From JADHUC01 sp964617665 (lineage in GTDB: Bacteria > Planctomycetota > Planctomycetia > Pirellulales > Pirellulaceae), in contig CAZUAH010000048.1 of NCBI GenBank assembly GCA_964617665.1, positions 1 through 43,421 of the forward strand: a stretch of DNA of 43,421 nucleotides, in the 5' to 3' direction. Below, in pieces: positions 8,888-17,220 of this stretch. Each line of letters starts with the position of its first letter. Position 1 is the stretch's first letter. The position numbers and the translations under genes were made by a program. Under the pieces are notes generated by a model. That model was not told the origin of the DNA. It saw nothing but the letters and a program-made list of their open reading frames with translations, and did no database searches.

Positions 8888-9029
8888 TTGGACAGCGCCA
8901 ATTTGAAACCGAAACCCTGCCTATTGCAGAATTTCCTGAACAAGTGAGCCGTTTGGGCGATAGCCCCGGTTCTTCCGGCAAAAACCGGGGCTATCGCCCA
9001 AACGGCTCATTCAAAGTGGCGCTGTCCAA
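8888..9029. mobile_element. 142-bp MITE-like element with terminal inverted repeats and CTAA duplication
   Basis: The terminal inverted repeats are 8888-8907 and 9010-9029: 20 bases with one mismatch, beginning TTGGACAGCGCCA. They are flanked by CTAA at 8884-8887 and again at 9030-9033, as expected of a 4-bp target-site duplication. Inside is a perfect 27-bp palindrome (8945-8971 and 8983-9009) with an 11-base loop. There is no coding capacity, so if mobile it must depend on a transposase in trans. It lies between the leuS promoter region and the end of the receiver-domain gene, where the inner hairpin could also terminate transcription. Confidence 0.6.
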
Positions 9030-9063
9030 CTAATAAACCCAAATCCTCAGTCTGCACAAAGCA

Positions 9064-9528
9064 CTAGTCGTTGTCATCCCCTTCTTTCTCGTCCTCCTCG
9101 TCCTCCATTTCTTCAATGTAGCGGCGGAGGCGTTCGTTCTCGTCCCTGATATCCTTCAGCTTCAACATGTTCTCGACACGCTTCAGCAACTCGACCTTGT
9201 TAACGGGTTTGGACAGAAAATCGTCCGTTCCCGCTTGGACCGCGCGTTCGATATCGCCCAATTCGTTCAAAGCCGTCACCATCAAAATCATGATGTGGCT
9301 GGTCTGCGGGTCATCTTTCAGCTTCCTGCAGACCTCGAACCCACTGAGCTTTGGCATCATCACGTCCAGCAGGATTAGGTCCGGACGGAACGAATCGACC
9401 TTGTCCATCGTGTCCTGCCCATCCACCGCGACCGCCACTTCGCAGTCCAATTCCGCCAAATAGGCCTCCAGCAGTTCGCAGTTCGGCTCGTTATCGTCGG
9501 CAATTAGAATTCTATTGATTGCAGCCAT
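9064..9528 (-). CDS. single-domain response regulator with acidic coiled-coil tail
   Basis: A 154-residue CheY-like receiver. Acid pair Asp11-Asp12, phosphoacceptor Asp55 (LILLDVMMP), Thr85 and Lys107 (LSKPVN) are all present, so phosphotransfer from a histidine kinase should work. After about residue 120 it has no DNA-binding domain but a helical segment (LKLKDIRDENERLRRYIEEM) and a very acidic tail (EDEEDEKEGDDND). It therefore probably acts by protein-protein contact. No kinase gene lies in the window, so its partner is unknown. It is divergent from the sigma factor gene. The ATG has no clear ribosome binding site. Confidence 0.9.
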   Translation of the reverse strand: MAAINRILIADDNEPNCELLEAYLAELDCEVAVAVDGQDTMDKVDSFRPDLILLDVMMPKLSGFEVCRKLKDDPQTSHIMILMVTALNELGDIERAVQAGTDDFLSKPVNKVELLKRVENMLKLKDIRDENERLRRYIEEMEDEEDEKEGDDND

Positions 9529-9880
9529 GCTTCAGTCCAGATTGTCGTGCTGACCGTCGGTTGTGCAAAGTGTGATCCGAGTGACGATTATAGCGGTTCT
9601 TGGCGTTTGCGTCGAAGGGACACTCCGCAGATTGCATTCCGCCGATCGCTCGTGTCCACACTCGCCACGTTGAGCGATCTCGACGGCTGTCTTCCCGGTA
9701 CCTCGTCAAAAAATGGGGTGGGCGATCGCGGTCACTATCGAAAGTCCTTGCCACAACATGACTTTCGTTCGCCTGCTCACGTCCAGGTGTACGCGGCACA
9801 CGAAGTGCATCGGATTACTGCCCTCCACCGTCTTGTCATCGCAAGAAGCAACCGGGTCACGTTCAGAAGGGGGCAGCCAT
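9529..9880. other. divergent promoter region between receiver gene and sigma factor
   Basis: These 352 bases separate the divergent starts. An open frame continues upstream of the sigma factor start to 9713, but its translation (several Cys, many Ser/Thr) does not look like sigma factor sequence. TTATAGCGG-like and TTGTGC elements occur near 9561-9594, but their spacing is wrong for sigma-70, so I call no promoter. Confidence 0.35.
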
Positions 9881-11533
9881 TTGACCAGGACCACGCGCAA
9901 GACCGCAAAAGCGTCCAGCACCAGCAAGAAGACCGCCACCAATCGGCGGCCAGCGGCACGAAGCTCGAAAGGCAATAGCAAGCTAAATGGAAAACAGGCC
10001 AATGGTGCACGTTTCCCATCTGAAGCCGCTGACGAGGAATTCGAAGAGGCGAACGGAAGTGCCATAACAAGCGACGAAGCCAAAGAGCTGTCGGCAGGTG
10101 TAAACCGGCAACATGCGGCTGTCTGGGCCACGATGGATGACCCGGTTCGTATGTACCTGATGCAGATGGGCCGGATTCCTCTTCTCAACCGCAACGAAGA
10201 GATTGCGGCGGCCCAAGAGATCGAGGAAACACGAACGCTCTATCGCCACAGCATGCTGGCAACAGATTTCTCGTTAGAGGGAGCTATCGCGATCCTTGAA
10301 CAGGTCCGCGACGGTGAACTCCGATTGGACCGTACCGTCGAGGTGTCGGTCACCAACACGGCAGAGAAAAAGCGGACATTGCGGCGATTAGGTCCCAATG
10401 TGAAGACGCTGCGCGAACTCGTCAGACGTAATCGCAATGACTACTACATCGCCATCGACAAACAGCGACCAAGACGCGAGCGTCGAGCGGCTTGGGCATC
10501 GTTGGTGCGGCGGCGCAACCGAGCCGTTCGCCTAGTCGAAGAAATGAACCTCCGCACGAACCGCCTTCAACCCTTGTTCGATCAACTGATTGAGATTTCC
10601 AAACGGATGGATTCCCTGAAGTGGCAGATCAAGGAGATAGAGAAAGGCAGTGAGTGCTGCGACGGACGGAACGTGGACGAGCTGCGCGAAGAGTTACGGG
10701 GCCTCATGCGTCTCACTTTTGAAAGCCCCGCCACGCTGGGGCGCCGTGTGCAGCAGACGGCCGAGAAACGCCGACGCTACGACGAAGCCAAGCGGACGCT
10801 GTCCGCCGGTAATCTCCGTCTGGTCGTCTCGATCGCCAAGAAGTATCGCAATCGAGGTATCGGTTTCCTGGACCTGATCCAAGAGGGAAATGCCGGTCTG
10901 ATGCGGGCAGTGGACAAGTTCGAGCACGCACGTGGCTACAAGTTCTCGACGTACGCCACCTGGTGGATTCGGCAGGCCATAACTCGCGCGATTGCCGATC
11001 AGAGCCGAACGATTCGCGTTCCAGTGCACATGATCGATACGATGAGCAAGGTGCGTAACGTCTCTCGCGACCTGCTCCAGGAACTCGGTCGCGAACCGAC
11101 GGCGGAAGAAACGGCGGAGCGAGCCGGGCTGCCACTGGAAGACACGAAGTGCATTCTCAAAATGTCGCGTCAGCCGCTGTCGCTGGACCAACCGGTTAGC
11201 GACCATGACGACAGCTATTTCGGCGAGTTCCTGGAAGATCACCGCGATGAAGATCCACTGCGCGATACCAACCAGGAAGCGCTAAAGCGACGCATCGAGG
11301 AAGCAATGGCCGGCCTAAACTACCGTGAACGGGAGATCCTACGAATGCGATTCGGCTTGGCCGACGGCTATTCCTATACGCTGGAAGAGGTGGGCAAAGT
11401 CTTCTCGGTGACTCGCGAGCGTGTTCGGCAGATCGAATCGAAAGCAGTGCGCAAGCTGCAACAACCGTACCGAGCCCGTCGTCTGGCAAGCTTCATCGAG
11501 GGCGCCGACATCCCCGTAGTCGAGCAGATCTAA
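9881..11533 (+). CDS. rpoD: sigma-70 family RNA polymerase sigma factor (RpoD/SigA group)
   Basis: Directs RNA polymerase to promoters. From the start chosen here it has 551 residues: a Lys/Arg/Ser-rich N-terminus (1-45), region 1.2 (MDDPVRMYLMQMGRIPLLNR, 85-104), a non-conserved charged spacer, region 2 (about 290-375, with the GNLRLVVSIAKKYRNRG, DLIQEGNAGLMRAVDKFE and FSTYATWWIRQAI signatures), region 3, and region 4 with the HTH (TLEEVGKVFSVTRERVRQIE) near the end. The start is TTG 9881, preceded seven bases upstream by GAAGGGGG; ATG codons at 9713 and 9758 are in frame but lack ribosome binding sites and add atypical sequence. A canonical region 1.1 is not evident. It may be the principal sigma factor or a close group-2 paralogue; sequence alone does not separate these. 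Confidence 0.9.
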   Translation: MTRTTRKTAKASSTSKKTATNRRPAARSSKGNSKLNGKQANGARFPSEAADEEFEEANGSAITSDEAKELSAGVNRQHAAVWATMDDPVRMYLMQMGRIPLLNRNEEIAAAQEIEETRTLYRHSMLATDFSLEGAIAILEQVRDGELRLDRTVEVSVTNTAEKKRTLRRLGPNVKTLRELVRRNRNDYYIAIDKQRPRRERRAAWASLVRRRNRAVRLVEEMNLRTNRLQPLFDQLIEISKRMDSLKWQIKEIEKGSECCDGRNVDELREELRGLMRLTFESPATLGRRVQQTAEKRRRYDEAKRTLSAGNLRLVVSIAKKYRNRGIGFLDLIQEGNAGLMRAVDKFEHARGYKFSTYATWWIRQAITRAIADQSRTIRVPVHMIDTMSKVRNVSRDLLQELGREPTAEETAERAGLPLEDTKCILKMSRQPLSLDQPVSDHDDSYFGEFLEDHRDEDPLRDTNQEALKRRIEEAMAGLNYREREILRMRFGLADGYSYTLEEVGKVFSVTRERVRQIESKAVRKLQQPYRARRLASFIEGADIPVVEQI

Positions 11534-11631
11534 CGGTCAAATTCGGATCACCGACGTCCGTTTAAGCCCTTCTGCATCCGGGAAATGCGCGACCGAGATG
11601 GACCACGCATCTCTCGATGCACGTCGGCTAG

Positions 11632-12441
11632 TCATGAGTGCATCACTTGGCCACCGTCAACATTGACGGTCTGCCCGGTGATGTTTTCGGCTCTGGAGGA
11701 AGCTAGAAACACGGCCACAGCAGCGACGTCCTCGGGTGTCTGCCAGCGGCCCAGCGGGGATACGTGACGGATCTTCTCTTCTGCCCAATCGTCGTACGAC
11801 CGCTGTTTGTCTTCCGGTTGCATGTCATTCCACGCCTGCCACACCGACCGGTTTAAAGGTGTCTTGATCATTCCAGGAGACAGCACGTTCACGCGAATGC
11901 TGTGCGGCGCGAGATCCTTGGCCGCGCATTGGGCAAAATTGACGACCGCCGCCTTGGCAGCACTGTACGGCGGATCGGTCTGAGAACCGATTTGCGCCGC
12001 CACTGATGCGAAGAACAGAAACGTGCCGCGTTGTGCTTCGACCATGGGCGGAGAAAACGCGTGCGCCGCATTCACAGGTCCCATGATGTTCACTCGCAAG
12101 ACCCGATCCCAATCAGCCGGATCCAGATTCCAGAACGGGAATCCGAACTTGCCCGAGCCGATCCCAGCCGCAACGACCACGTGATCGCAACGGCCGAAAT
12201 CTGCAAGGATCGATTGGGCCATCTGCTGAACGGCCTGAAAGTCCGCGACGTCGGCCTGATAGCCGATCGCGCGTACGGAGTGTTCGCGTTCCATTTCAGC
12301 GGCGAGATCCGTCACACGTGGAGCAATATCGGTCAATGCCACATTGGCACCTTCCTTGGCGAACTCATCCGCGATGGCCCGACCAATCCCACTGGCCGCA
12401 CCTATGACAACGGCGACTTTGTCAGCAAGCTGCAAATCCAC
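11632..12441 (-). CDS. short-chain dehydrogenase/reductase (classical SDR)
   Basis: A 269-residue classical SDR that should oxidise or reduce an alcohol/ketone with NAD(P). Cofactor motif GAASGIG is at 14-20, AAG after strand 4 at 91-93, catalytic Ser146, and Tyr159-x-x-x-Lys163 (YSAAK). Asp38 at the end of strand 2 (ALTDIA) suggests a preference for NAD over NADP. The C-terminal VAVFLASSRAENITGQTVNVDGG is the usual SDR ending. The start is GTG 12441, with GGGAG nine bases upstream. Substrate is unknown; many such enzymes act on sugars or polyols, and the neighbouring divergent xylA makes that plausible but unproven. Confidence 0.88.
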   Translation of the reverse strand: MDLQLADKVAVVIGAASGIGRAIADEFAKEGANVALTDIAPRVTDLAAEMEREHSVRAIGYQADVADFQAVQQMAQSILADFGRCDHVVVAAGIGSGKFGFPFWNLDPADWDRVLRVNIMGPVNAAHAFSPPMVEAQRGTFLFFASVAAQIGSQTDPPYSAAKAAVVNFAQCAAKDLAPHSIRVNVLSPGMIKTPLNRSVWQAWNDMQPEDKQRSYDDWAEEKIRHVSPLGRWQTPEDVAAVAVFLASSRAENITGQTVNVDGGQVMHS

Positions 12442-12684
12442 GATATCTGACTCCCGGGATCAAGATATGCCTTCATGTGAGTGGATAGCGAAATGCCCCT
12501 CACCTTTCCGGCAGGTCAACATATTCTGAGCAAATTCACGCCCGCGGGAAGCCCACTGCCCCACAGGTTGCATTCCAGTACAGACCGCAAATGGTTGCGT
12601 GGTGGTTGCCGTGAGCCCGTGAATTTGCGATCATTTGGCATCCACTAAACGTTAGTCCTAGTCGGTCGTAGAAAGAGAACACAA

Positions 12685-13995
12685 ATGTCCGCATTTCCTG
12701 ATGTCGAGAAGATCGCCTACGAGGGTCCCGATTCCAAGAATCCACTAGCCTTCCGCTGGTACAACGAAGATGAAGTGGTTGAAGGCAAGACGATGAAGGA
12801 CCATTTCCGCTTCAGCGTCGTTTATTGGCATACGTTCCGAGGAACCGGGGCGGATCCTTTCGGCCCGGGAACGATGTACCGACCGTGGGAAGATGGGACG
12901 GATTCGGTCGAAAACGCCAAGAACCGAGTTCGTGCCGCGTTCGAGTTTATTGAGAAGCTTGGGGCCCCTTATTACGCGTTCCATGATCGCGATGTTGCAC
13001 CCGAGGGAGCCAATCTGGCCGAGACGAACAAGAACCTGGACGAAATCGTCGCGGTATTGAAAGAAGAGCAGGAGCGTACGGGCATCAAGCTGCTGTGGGG
13101 TACCGCCAACCTGTTCAGCAATCCTCGATACATGCACGGCGCATCGACATCCTGCAATGCAGACGCCTTTGCCTTCGCGGCGGCCCAGGTGAAGAAGTGC
13201 CTGGAAGTGACGAAGGAACTTGGCGGAACGAACTACGTGTTCTGGGGCGGGCGAGAAGGCTATCAGAATCTGCTCAACACCGACATGAAACGGGAATTGG
13301 ATCACATGGCCCGCTTCATGCACTTGGCCGTCGATTACGCCAAGGAGATTGGCTTCACAGGCCAATTCCTCATCGAACCAAAACCTAAGGAGCCGACGAA
13401 GCACCAATACGATTCGGACGCAGCGGCTTGCATCAACTACCTACGCGCGTATGACCTGATGGATCACTTCAAGCTGAACATCGAGACTAACCACGCGACG
13501 CTGGCTGGCCACACGATGATGCACGAGTTGGATTACGCCGGCCATCAAGGCACGCTCGGTTCTATCGACGCCAATACCGGCGATATGATGCTGGGATGGG
13601 ACACGGACCAGTTCCCCACGAACTACTACCTGACCGCAGAAGTGATGCTGATTCTGCTGAAGTACGGAGGGCTCAACCCCGGCGGCGTCAACTTCGATGC
13701 CAAAGTGCGTCGCGAAAGCTTCGAGCCAATCGACCTGTTCCACGCTCACGTCGGCGGGATGGACGCATTTGCGCGTGGCCTAAAGATCGCAGCCGCGATT
13801 CGCGCGGAAGGCGAATTGGACGGATTTGTGAAAGACCGCTACGCAAGTTGGGACACCGGCATCGGAGCCGACATCGAATCCGGAAGTGCCAATTTCAAGA
13901 CGCTCGAAGCCTACATGCTGGACAAAGGCGACATCGAACCCAACGTGAGTGGCCGGCAAGAGATGCTGGAAAACGTCTTCAACCAGTACATGTAG
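12685..13995 (+). CDS. xylA: xylose isomerase
   Basis: Converts D-xylose to D-xylulose (and D-glucose to D-fructose), a metal-dependent TIM-barrel enzyme of the cytoplasm. The 436-residue length and N-terminal extension (MSAFPDVEKIAYEGPDS..PLAFRWYN) place it in the class II group. The catalytic base region YYAFHDRDVAPEG has His100 and Asp103; VFWGGREGY is at 185-193; LIEPKPKEPTKHQYD has the metal ligand Glu231 and Lys233; FHAHVGGMDAFARGL near residue 353 is the expected late signature. No xylulokinase or xylose transporter gene is in the window, so the pathway must be completed elsewhere. A weak AAGAGA ribosome binding site precedes the ATG. Confidence 0.97.
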   Translation: MSAFPDVEKIAYEGPDSKNPLAFRWYNEDEVVEGKTMKDHFRFSVVYWHTFRGTGADPFGPGTMYRPWEDGTDSVENAKNRVRAAFEFIEKLGAPYYAFHDRDVAPEGANLAETNKNLDEIVAVLKEEQERTGIKLLWGTANLFSNPRYMHGASTSCNADAFAFAAAQVKKCLEVTKELGGTNYVFWGGREGYQNLLNTDMKRELDHMARFMHLAVDYAKEIGFTGQFLIEPKPKEPTKHQYDSDAAACINYLRAYDLMDHFKLNIETNHATLAGHTMMHELDYAGHQGTLGSIDANTGDMMLGWDTDQFPTNYYLTAEVMLILLKYGGLNPGGVNFDAKVRRESFEPIDLFHAHVGGMDAFARGLKIAAAIRAEGELDGFVKDRYASWDTGIGADIESGSANFKTLEAYMLDKGDIEPNVSGRQEMLENVFNQYM

Positions 13996-14014
13996 TGGCT
14001 ATTATGCAATCGCC

Positions 14015-14047
14015 AGAACCCCGGCTTCTTCAGAGATCCGGGGTTCT
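14015..14047. terminator. bidirectional hairpin between xylA and serS
   Basis: AGAACCCCGG (14015-14024) pairs with CCGGGGTTCT (14038-14047), a perfect 10-bp stem with a 13-base loop. It lies 20 bases after the xylA stop and just before the end of the convergent serS gene. There is no long T-run on either side, so it may be a weak terminator or an RNA 3'-end stabiliser. Confidence 0.55.
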
Positions 14048-14062
14048 CTGCTTTTGGCCCCA

Positions 14063-15349
14063 TCACTTTCGTGGTTCGATCTTGTCCTTGCCGACCCACG
14101 ATCTCAACGCTTCCGGTATCACTACTGATCCGTCGGCCTGTTGGTTGTTTTCCAGAATAGCGATCATCGCTCGCGTTACTGCAACGGCCGTGCCGTTGAG
14201 CGTGTGGATGAACTTAGTGCCCTTTTCGCCCTTCTTCTTGCATCGTGCATTCAGGCGTCGCGCCTGGTAGTCTGTGCAGTTCGACGTACTGGTGATTTCT
14301 CCCCACTCGCCGCCTTCGCCGCGACCCGGCATCCAGGCCTCGAGATCGAACTTGCGGTAAGCTGGCCCACCAAGATCGCCCGTGGCCGTATCCACGACGC
14401 GATATGGGACGCCCAATCCGTCGAAAATCCGACACTCAAGATCGCACAGTTCGTCGTGCATCGCGTCGCTTTGGTCAGGCATCGTGAAAGCGAACATTTC
14501 CACCTTGCTGAATTGGTGGACCCGGTAAATGCCTCGTGTCGCGCGACCATGCGCGCCGGCTTCCGTACGGAAACAATGGCTGAGGCCGCATATTTTGATG
14601 GGCAACTGGTCTGCATTCAGCGTCTGATCGGCGTACATTCCGCCGAGTGTGATTTCCGCGGTAGCCACCAAGCTAATATCGGAGTTCTCGATGCTGTAAA
14701 TTTGCGTTTCCGGGCCACGGGGGTTGAAGCCAATGCCCGAGATGATCTCGTCGCGAGCCAAGTCGGGCGTCACCGTGGGCGTAAAACCTTCGCTGATTAG
14801 GATCTCCAACACGTAACGCTGCAAGGCCAGCTCTAACAACACGGCTTCGTTCTTTAGGAAGTAGAATCCGTGGCCGGTCGTGCGAGCGCCGGCCTCCAGA
14901 TCCAGTAAATCCAACTTCTCGCACAAATCCACATGATCCAGTGGCTCGAAATCGAACTCGGGCGGCTCTGTCTTGCCACGACGGAGTTCCAAATTTGCTT
15001 TGTCGTCGGCACCGACCGGAGCGTCTGGATGCGTGATGTTGGGTATGGTGATCTGGATGTCGCGAATCTCCGCGTCCAAGCGGTCGTGATCGGCTTGAGC
15101 GGCGTCTTTCTGCTGGCGCCGTTCGCGACCTTCTTCCTTGCGAGCCTCGCGCTCGTCGGCATCTTTCGCCTTGCCGATTGACTTGGAGACCTCGTTTGCC
15201 TTCCGGTTCAACTCTTGAACTTGCTGCAGCATCTCGCGGCGTTCGGTCTCAAGAGTGACCAGCCGCTTGACATCCGCCGTGATGCCGCGGTCAACGCAGT
15301 TCTGTTCGACTTGCTCGACGTTCTCGACAATGTATTTTCTATCCAACAT
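14063..15349 (-). CDS. serS: serine--tRNA ligase
   Basis: Class II synthetase that charges tRNA-Ser (and tRNA-Sec where present). The N-terminal tRNA-binding long coiled-coil arm is visible at about residues 25-105 (charged, Lys/Glu/Arg/Gln-rich, REARKEEGRERRQQKDAAQ). The catalytic core has the motif 2 region FRTEAGAHGRATRGIYRVHQF and motif 3 NGTAVAVTRAMIAILEN, with TSNCTDYQARR before it. I chose ATG 15349 (MLDRKYIVENVEQ), giving 428 residues; an in-frame GTG at 15385 would overlap the upstream peptidase gene. Only five bases separate it from that gene's stop, so the two are translationally close and probably one transcript. Confidence 0.96.
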   Translation of the reverse strand: MLDRKYIVENVEQVEQNCVDRGITADVKRLVTLETERREMLQQVQELNRKANEVSKSIGKAKDADEREARKEEGRERRQQKDAAQADHDRLDAEIRDIQITIPNITHPDAPVGADDKANLELRRGKTEPPEFDFEPLDHVDLCEKLDLLDLEAGARTTGHGFYFLKNEAVLLELALQRYVLEILISEGFTPTVTPDLARDEIISGIGFNPRGPETQIYSIENSDISLVATAEITLGGMYADQTLNADQLPIKICGLSHCFRTEAGAHGRATRGIYRVHQFSKVEMFAFTMPDQSDAMHDELCDLECRIFDGLGVPYRVVDTATGDLGGPAYRKFDLEAWMPGRGEGGEWGEITSTSNCTDYQARRLNARCKKKGEKGTKFIHTLNGTAVAVTRAMIAILENNQQADGSVVIPEALRSWVGKDKIEPRK

Positions 15350-15354
15350 GGCAA

Positions 15355-16725
15355 TTACTGACCGATCTTGCTTAGTTCTTCCCACAGATACGCGCTGGCC
15401 TTGATTCCTCGATGGAAGTCGGCCAGACAGAACTTCTCATTGGGGCCGTGAGTGTTATCGTCGTCCAATCCCCAACCCAGCAGTAGCGTATCGACTCCGA
15501 GCTTCTCGGAAAAGGCCGTTACGATGGGGATGGATCCGCCTTCGCGAATGAACACAGGCTTGCGACCAAACCCATGCTCGATGGCTCGCGATGCGGCCGC
15601 GATGTACGGGCTGTCCAACGACACTAGCACACCCGGGGCCGAATGCATGTCGATCAATTCCATCTTGATCCCAGGCGGGCAGAGTCCCGTGAGCATCTGC
15701 CTTAGGCTTACGGCGATCTTCTGTGCGTCTTGATTCGGAACCAGCCGGAAGCTGAACTTGGCGCCCGCCTCGGCAGGCAAAACGGTCTTGCCGCCTTCGC
15801 CTTGATAGCCGCCCCAAATGCCGTTCACATCGCACGTCGGCCGTGCCCAACGGCGCTCGAGCGTCGAGTAGCCCTGTTCTCCGCTGACACCGTCGACTCC
15901 GATCTGCTGCATGAAGGCGGCCTCGTCGAAAGGCAATTCGGCGAACTGGCTGCGCTCCTGGTCGGAAAGCGGAATCACGTCGTCGTAGAACCCTGGGATT
16001 TGCACACGCCCGTTGTCGTCAGTCAAAGCGGCTATCATGCGGGCCAGCGTGTTTGCCGGGTTCGTAACGGCACCGCCAAAGGTGCCCGAGTGCAATTCCT
16101 GCTTAGGGCCCTTCAACCGCAACTCGTAGTAGGCGATACCCTTCAGCCCGTACGTGATCGCCGGCTGGCCGGGTCCGAATTGCGACGTGTCGCTGACGAC
16201 GACCACATCGCACGCGAGTTTTTCGGCCGACTGATCGAGTAGACGATACAGCGAATCGCTGCCGACTTCTTCCTCGCCCTCGATCAGGAACTTCAAACGC
16301 ACGGGGAGCTTGCCTTCTGTCTCAAGCCATGTTTGAGCGCTCTTGACGTGCGTCAGCATCTGGCCCTTGTCGTCCGTCGCGCCGCGGGCATACACGTTTC
16401 CGTCGCGGACCGTCGGCTCGAACGGCGGCGAATTCCATTGATCCAGCGGATCGGGCGGCTGAACGTCGTAGTGACCGTAGACCAAAACGGTCGGTGCGCC
16501 GTCCACCGGAGCAGATTCGGCGTAAATAATCGGGTTGCCGCCGTTTTCGATCAGTTCTGTCGCCATGCCAAGATTGGTCAGATGGTCGACCAGCCAACTT
16601 GCGGCACGCCGCACATCTTCACCATGTTGACTATCCGTGCTGATGCTCGGAATCCTCAACAACTCGAACAATTCGTCCTCAAACTGCTCGTGCTGCTCGT
16701 CAAGGTATTGATCTAGATTCGGCAT
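15355..16725 (-). CDS. M20 family dipeptidase/carboxypeptidase
   Basis: A 456-residue zinc-dependent peptidase of the M20 (ArgE/DapE/ACY1/CPG2) family. First metal ligand His85 is in VYGHYDVQP with Asp87; the bridging Asp118 is in ARGATDDKG; the catalytic/metal Glu152 region reads FLIEGEEEVGS; Asp in VVSDTSQF and His in NTHGPNEKF complete the site. The inserted dimerisation domain (about 210-330, RLKGPKQELHSGTFGGAVTNP) is present. No signal peptide, so it acts in the cytoplasm, probably on dipeptides. It is the first gene of a pair with serS. The start ATG is preceded by GGATTAAAAGGTG, a moderate ribosome binding site. Confidence 0.92.
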   Translation of the reverse strand: MPNLDQYLDEQHEQFEDELFELLRIPSISTDSQHGEDVRRAASWLVDHLTNLGMATELIENGGNPIIYAESAPVDGAPTVLVYGHYDVQPPDPLDQWNSPPFEPTVRDGNVYARGATDDKGQMLTHVKSAQTWLETEGKLPVRLKFLIEGEEEVGSDSLYRLLDQSAEKLACDVVVVSDTSQFGPGQPAITYGLKGIAYYELRLKGPKQELHSGTFGGAVTNPANTLARMIAALTDDNGRVQIPGFYDDVIPLSDQERSQFAELPFDEAAFMQQIGVDGVSGEQGYSTLERRWARPTCDVNGIWGGYQGEGGKTVLPAEAGAKFSFRLVPNQDAQKIAVSLRQMLTGLCPPGIKMELIDMHSAPGVLVSLDSPYIAAASRAIEHGFGRKPVFIREGGSIPIVTAFSEKLGVDTLLLGWGLDDDNTHGPNEKFCLADFHRGIKASAYLWEELSKIGQ

Positions 16726-16768
16726 GGGTCTAACACCTTTTAATCCTTCTAACTGCCCTCCGGGTTGC

Positions 16769-16777
16769 TACAATATA
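16769..16777. promoter_or_regulatory. possible overlapping -10 elements of a divergent promoter
   Basis: In the gap between the divergent M20 peptidase and ClpS-like genes, TACAAT (plus strand, 16769-16774) overlaps TATATT (minus strand, 16772-16777). Each fits a sigma-70 -10 box at five of six positions. Matching -35 boxes are poor, so this is a tentative call. Confidence 0.3.
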
Positions 16778-16860
16778 GTGAGCTAGGCTTGATGCGACCA
16801 TTCCCTTCGCCTTCTCGCCTGGGGATTTTCATCCGAAACTCAAGAGAAAAGAGAATCCTG

Positions 16861-17220
16861 TTGGCCGAGAAAAGCAACGCCGCAGTGGCTGATCCCGCTG
16901 AAGACACGAATGTCGAGCGGCAGGAGAAAGAGCGACAGAGGCCAAAACAGCAGCCTCGGTATCACGTCATCCTCTGGGACGACGATGACCATACGTACGA
17001 GTACGTGATCCGCATGATGAAGGAGTTGTTCGGCCACACGACCGAAAGAGGCTTCCAAATTGCCGAGCAGGTCGACAACGGCGGGCGCGCGATCTGCCTG
17101 ACCACGACCCGAGAGCACGCGGAATTGAAACGCGACCAGATCCACGCCTACGGGAAAGATCCAATGCTTGGAAGGTGCAAGGGCTCGATGTCGGCGTCGA
17201 TCGAACCCGAGACGGGCTAG
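16861..17220 (+). CDS. clpS: ClpS-like adaptor of the Clp protease
   Basis: ClpS proteins bind the N-domain of ClpA/ClpC chaperones and deliver substrates bearing N-degrons. The core begins at YHVILWDDDDHTYEYVI (34-50), the counterpart of E. coli YKVILVNDDYTPMEFVI, and continues through GRAICLTTTREHAELK and the final strand. The chosen start is TTG 16861 (MAEKSNAAVADP), giving 119 residues with a charged disordered N-terminus; ATG codons at 16765 and 16792 would add a Phe/Arg/Ser-rich segment that does not look native. Aligned without gaps, degron-pocket residues are changed (Asn34 to Asp40, Thr38 to His44, Met40 to Tyr46, His66 to Asp72), so the substrate set may differ. Its TAG shares CTAG with the stop of the convergent MoxR gene. 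Confidence 0.82.
   Translation: MAEKSNAAVADPAEDTNVERQEKERQRPKQQPRYHVILWDDDDHTYEYVIRMMKELFGHTTERGFQIAEQVDNGGRAICLTTTREHAELKRDQIHAYGKDPMLGRCKGSMSASIEPETG

Noticed and set aside
12530..12628. 11-bp inverted repeat (GCAAATTCACG/CGTGAATTTGC) between the SDR and xylA genes
   Set aside because: The arms are 77 bases apart and there is no other supporting structure, so it may be chance. A search for conservation upstream of xylA in relatives would decide.
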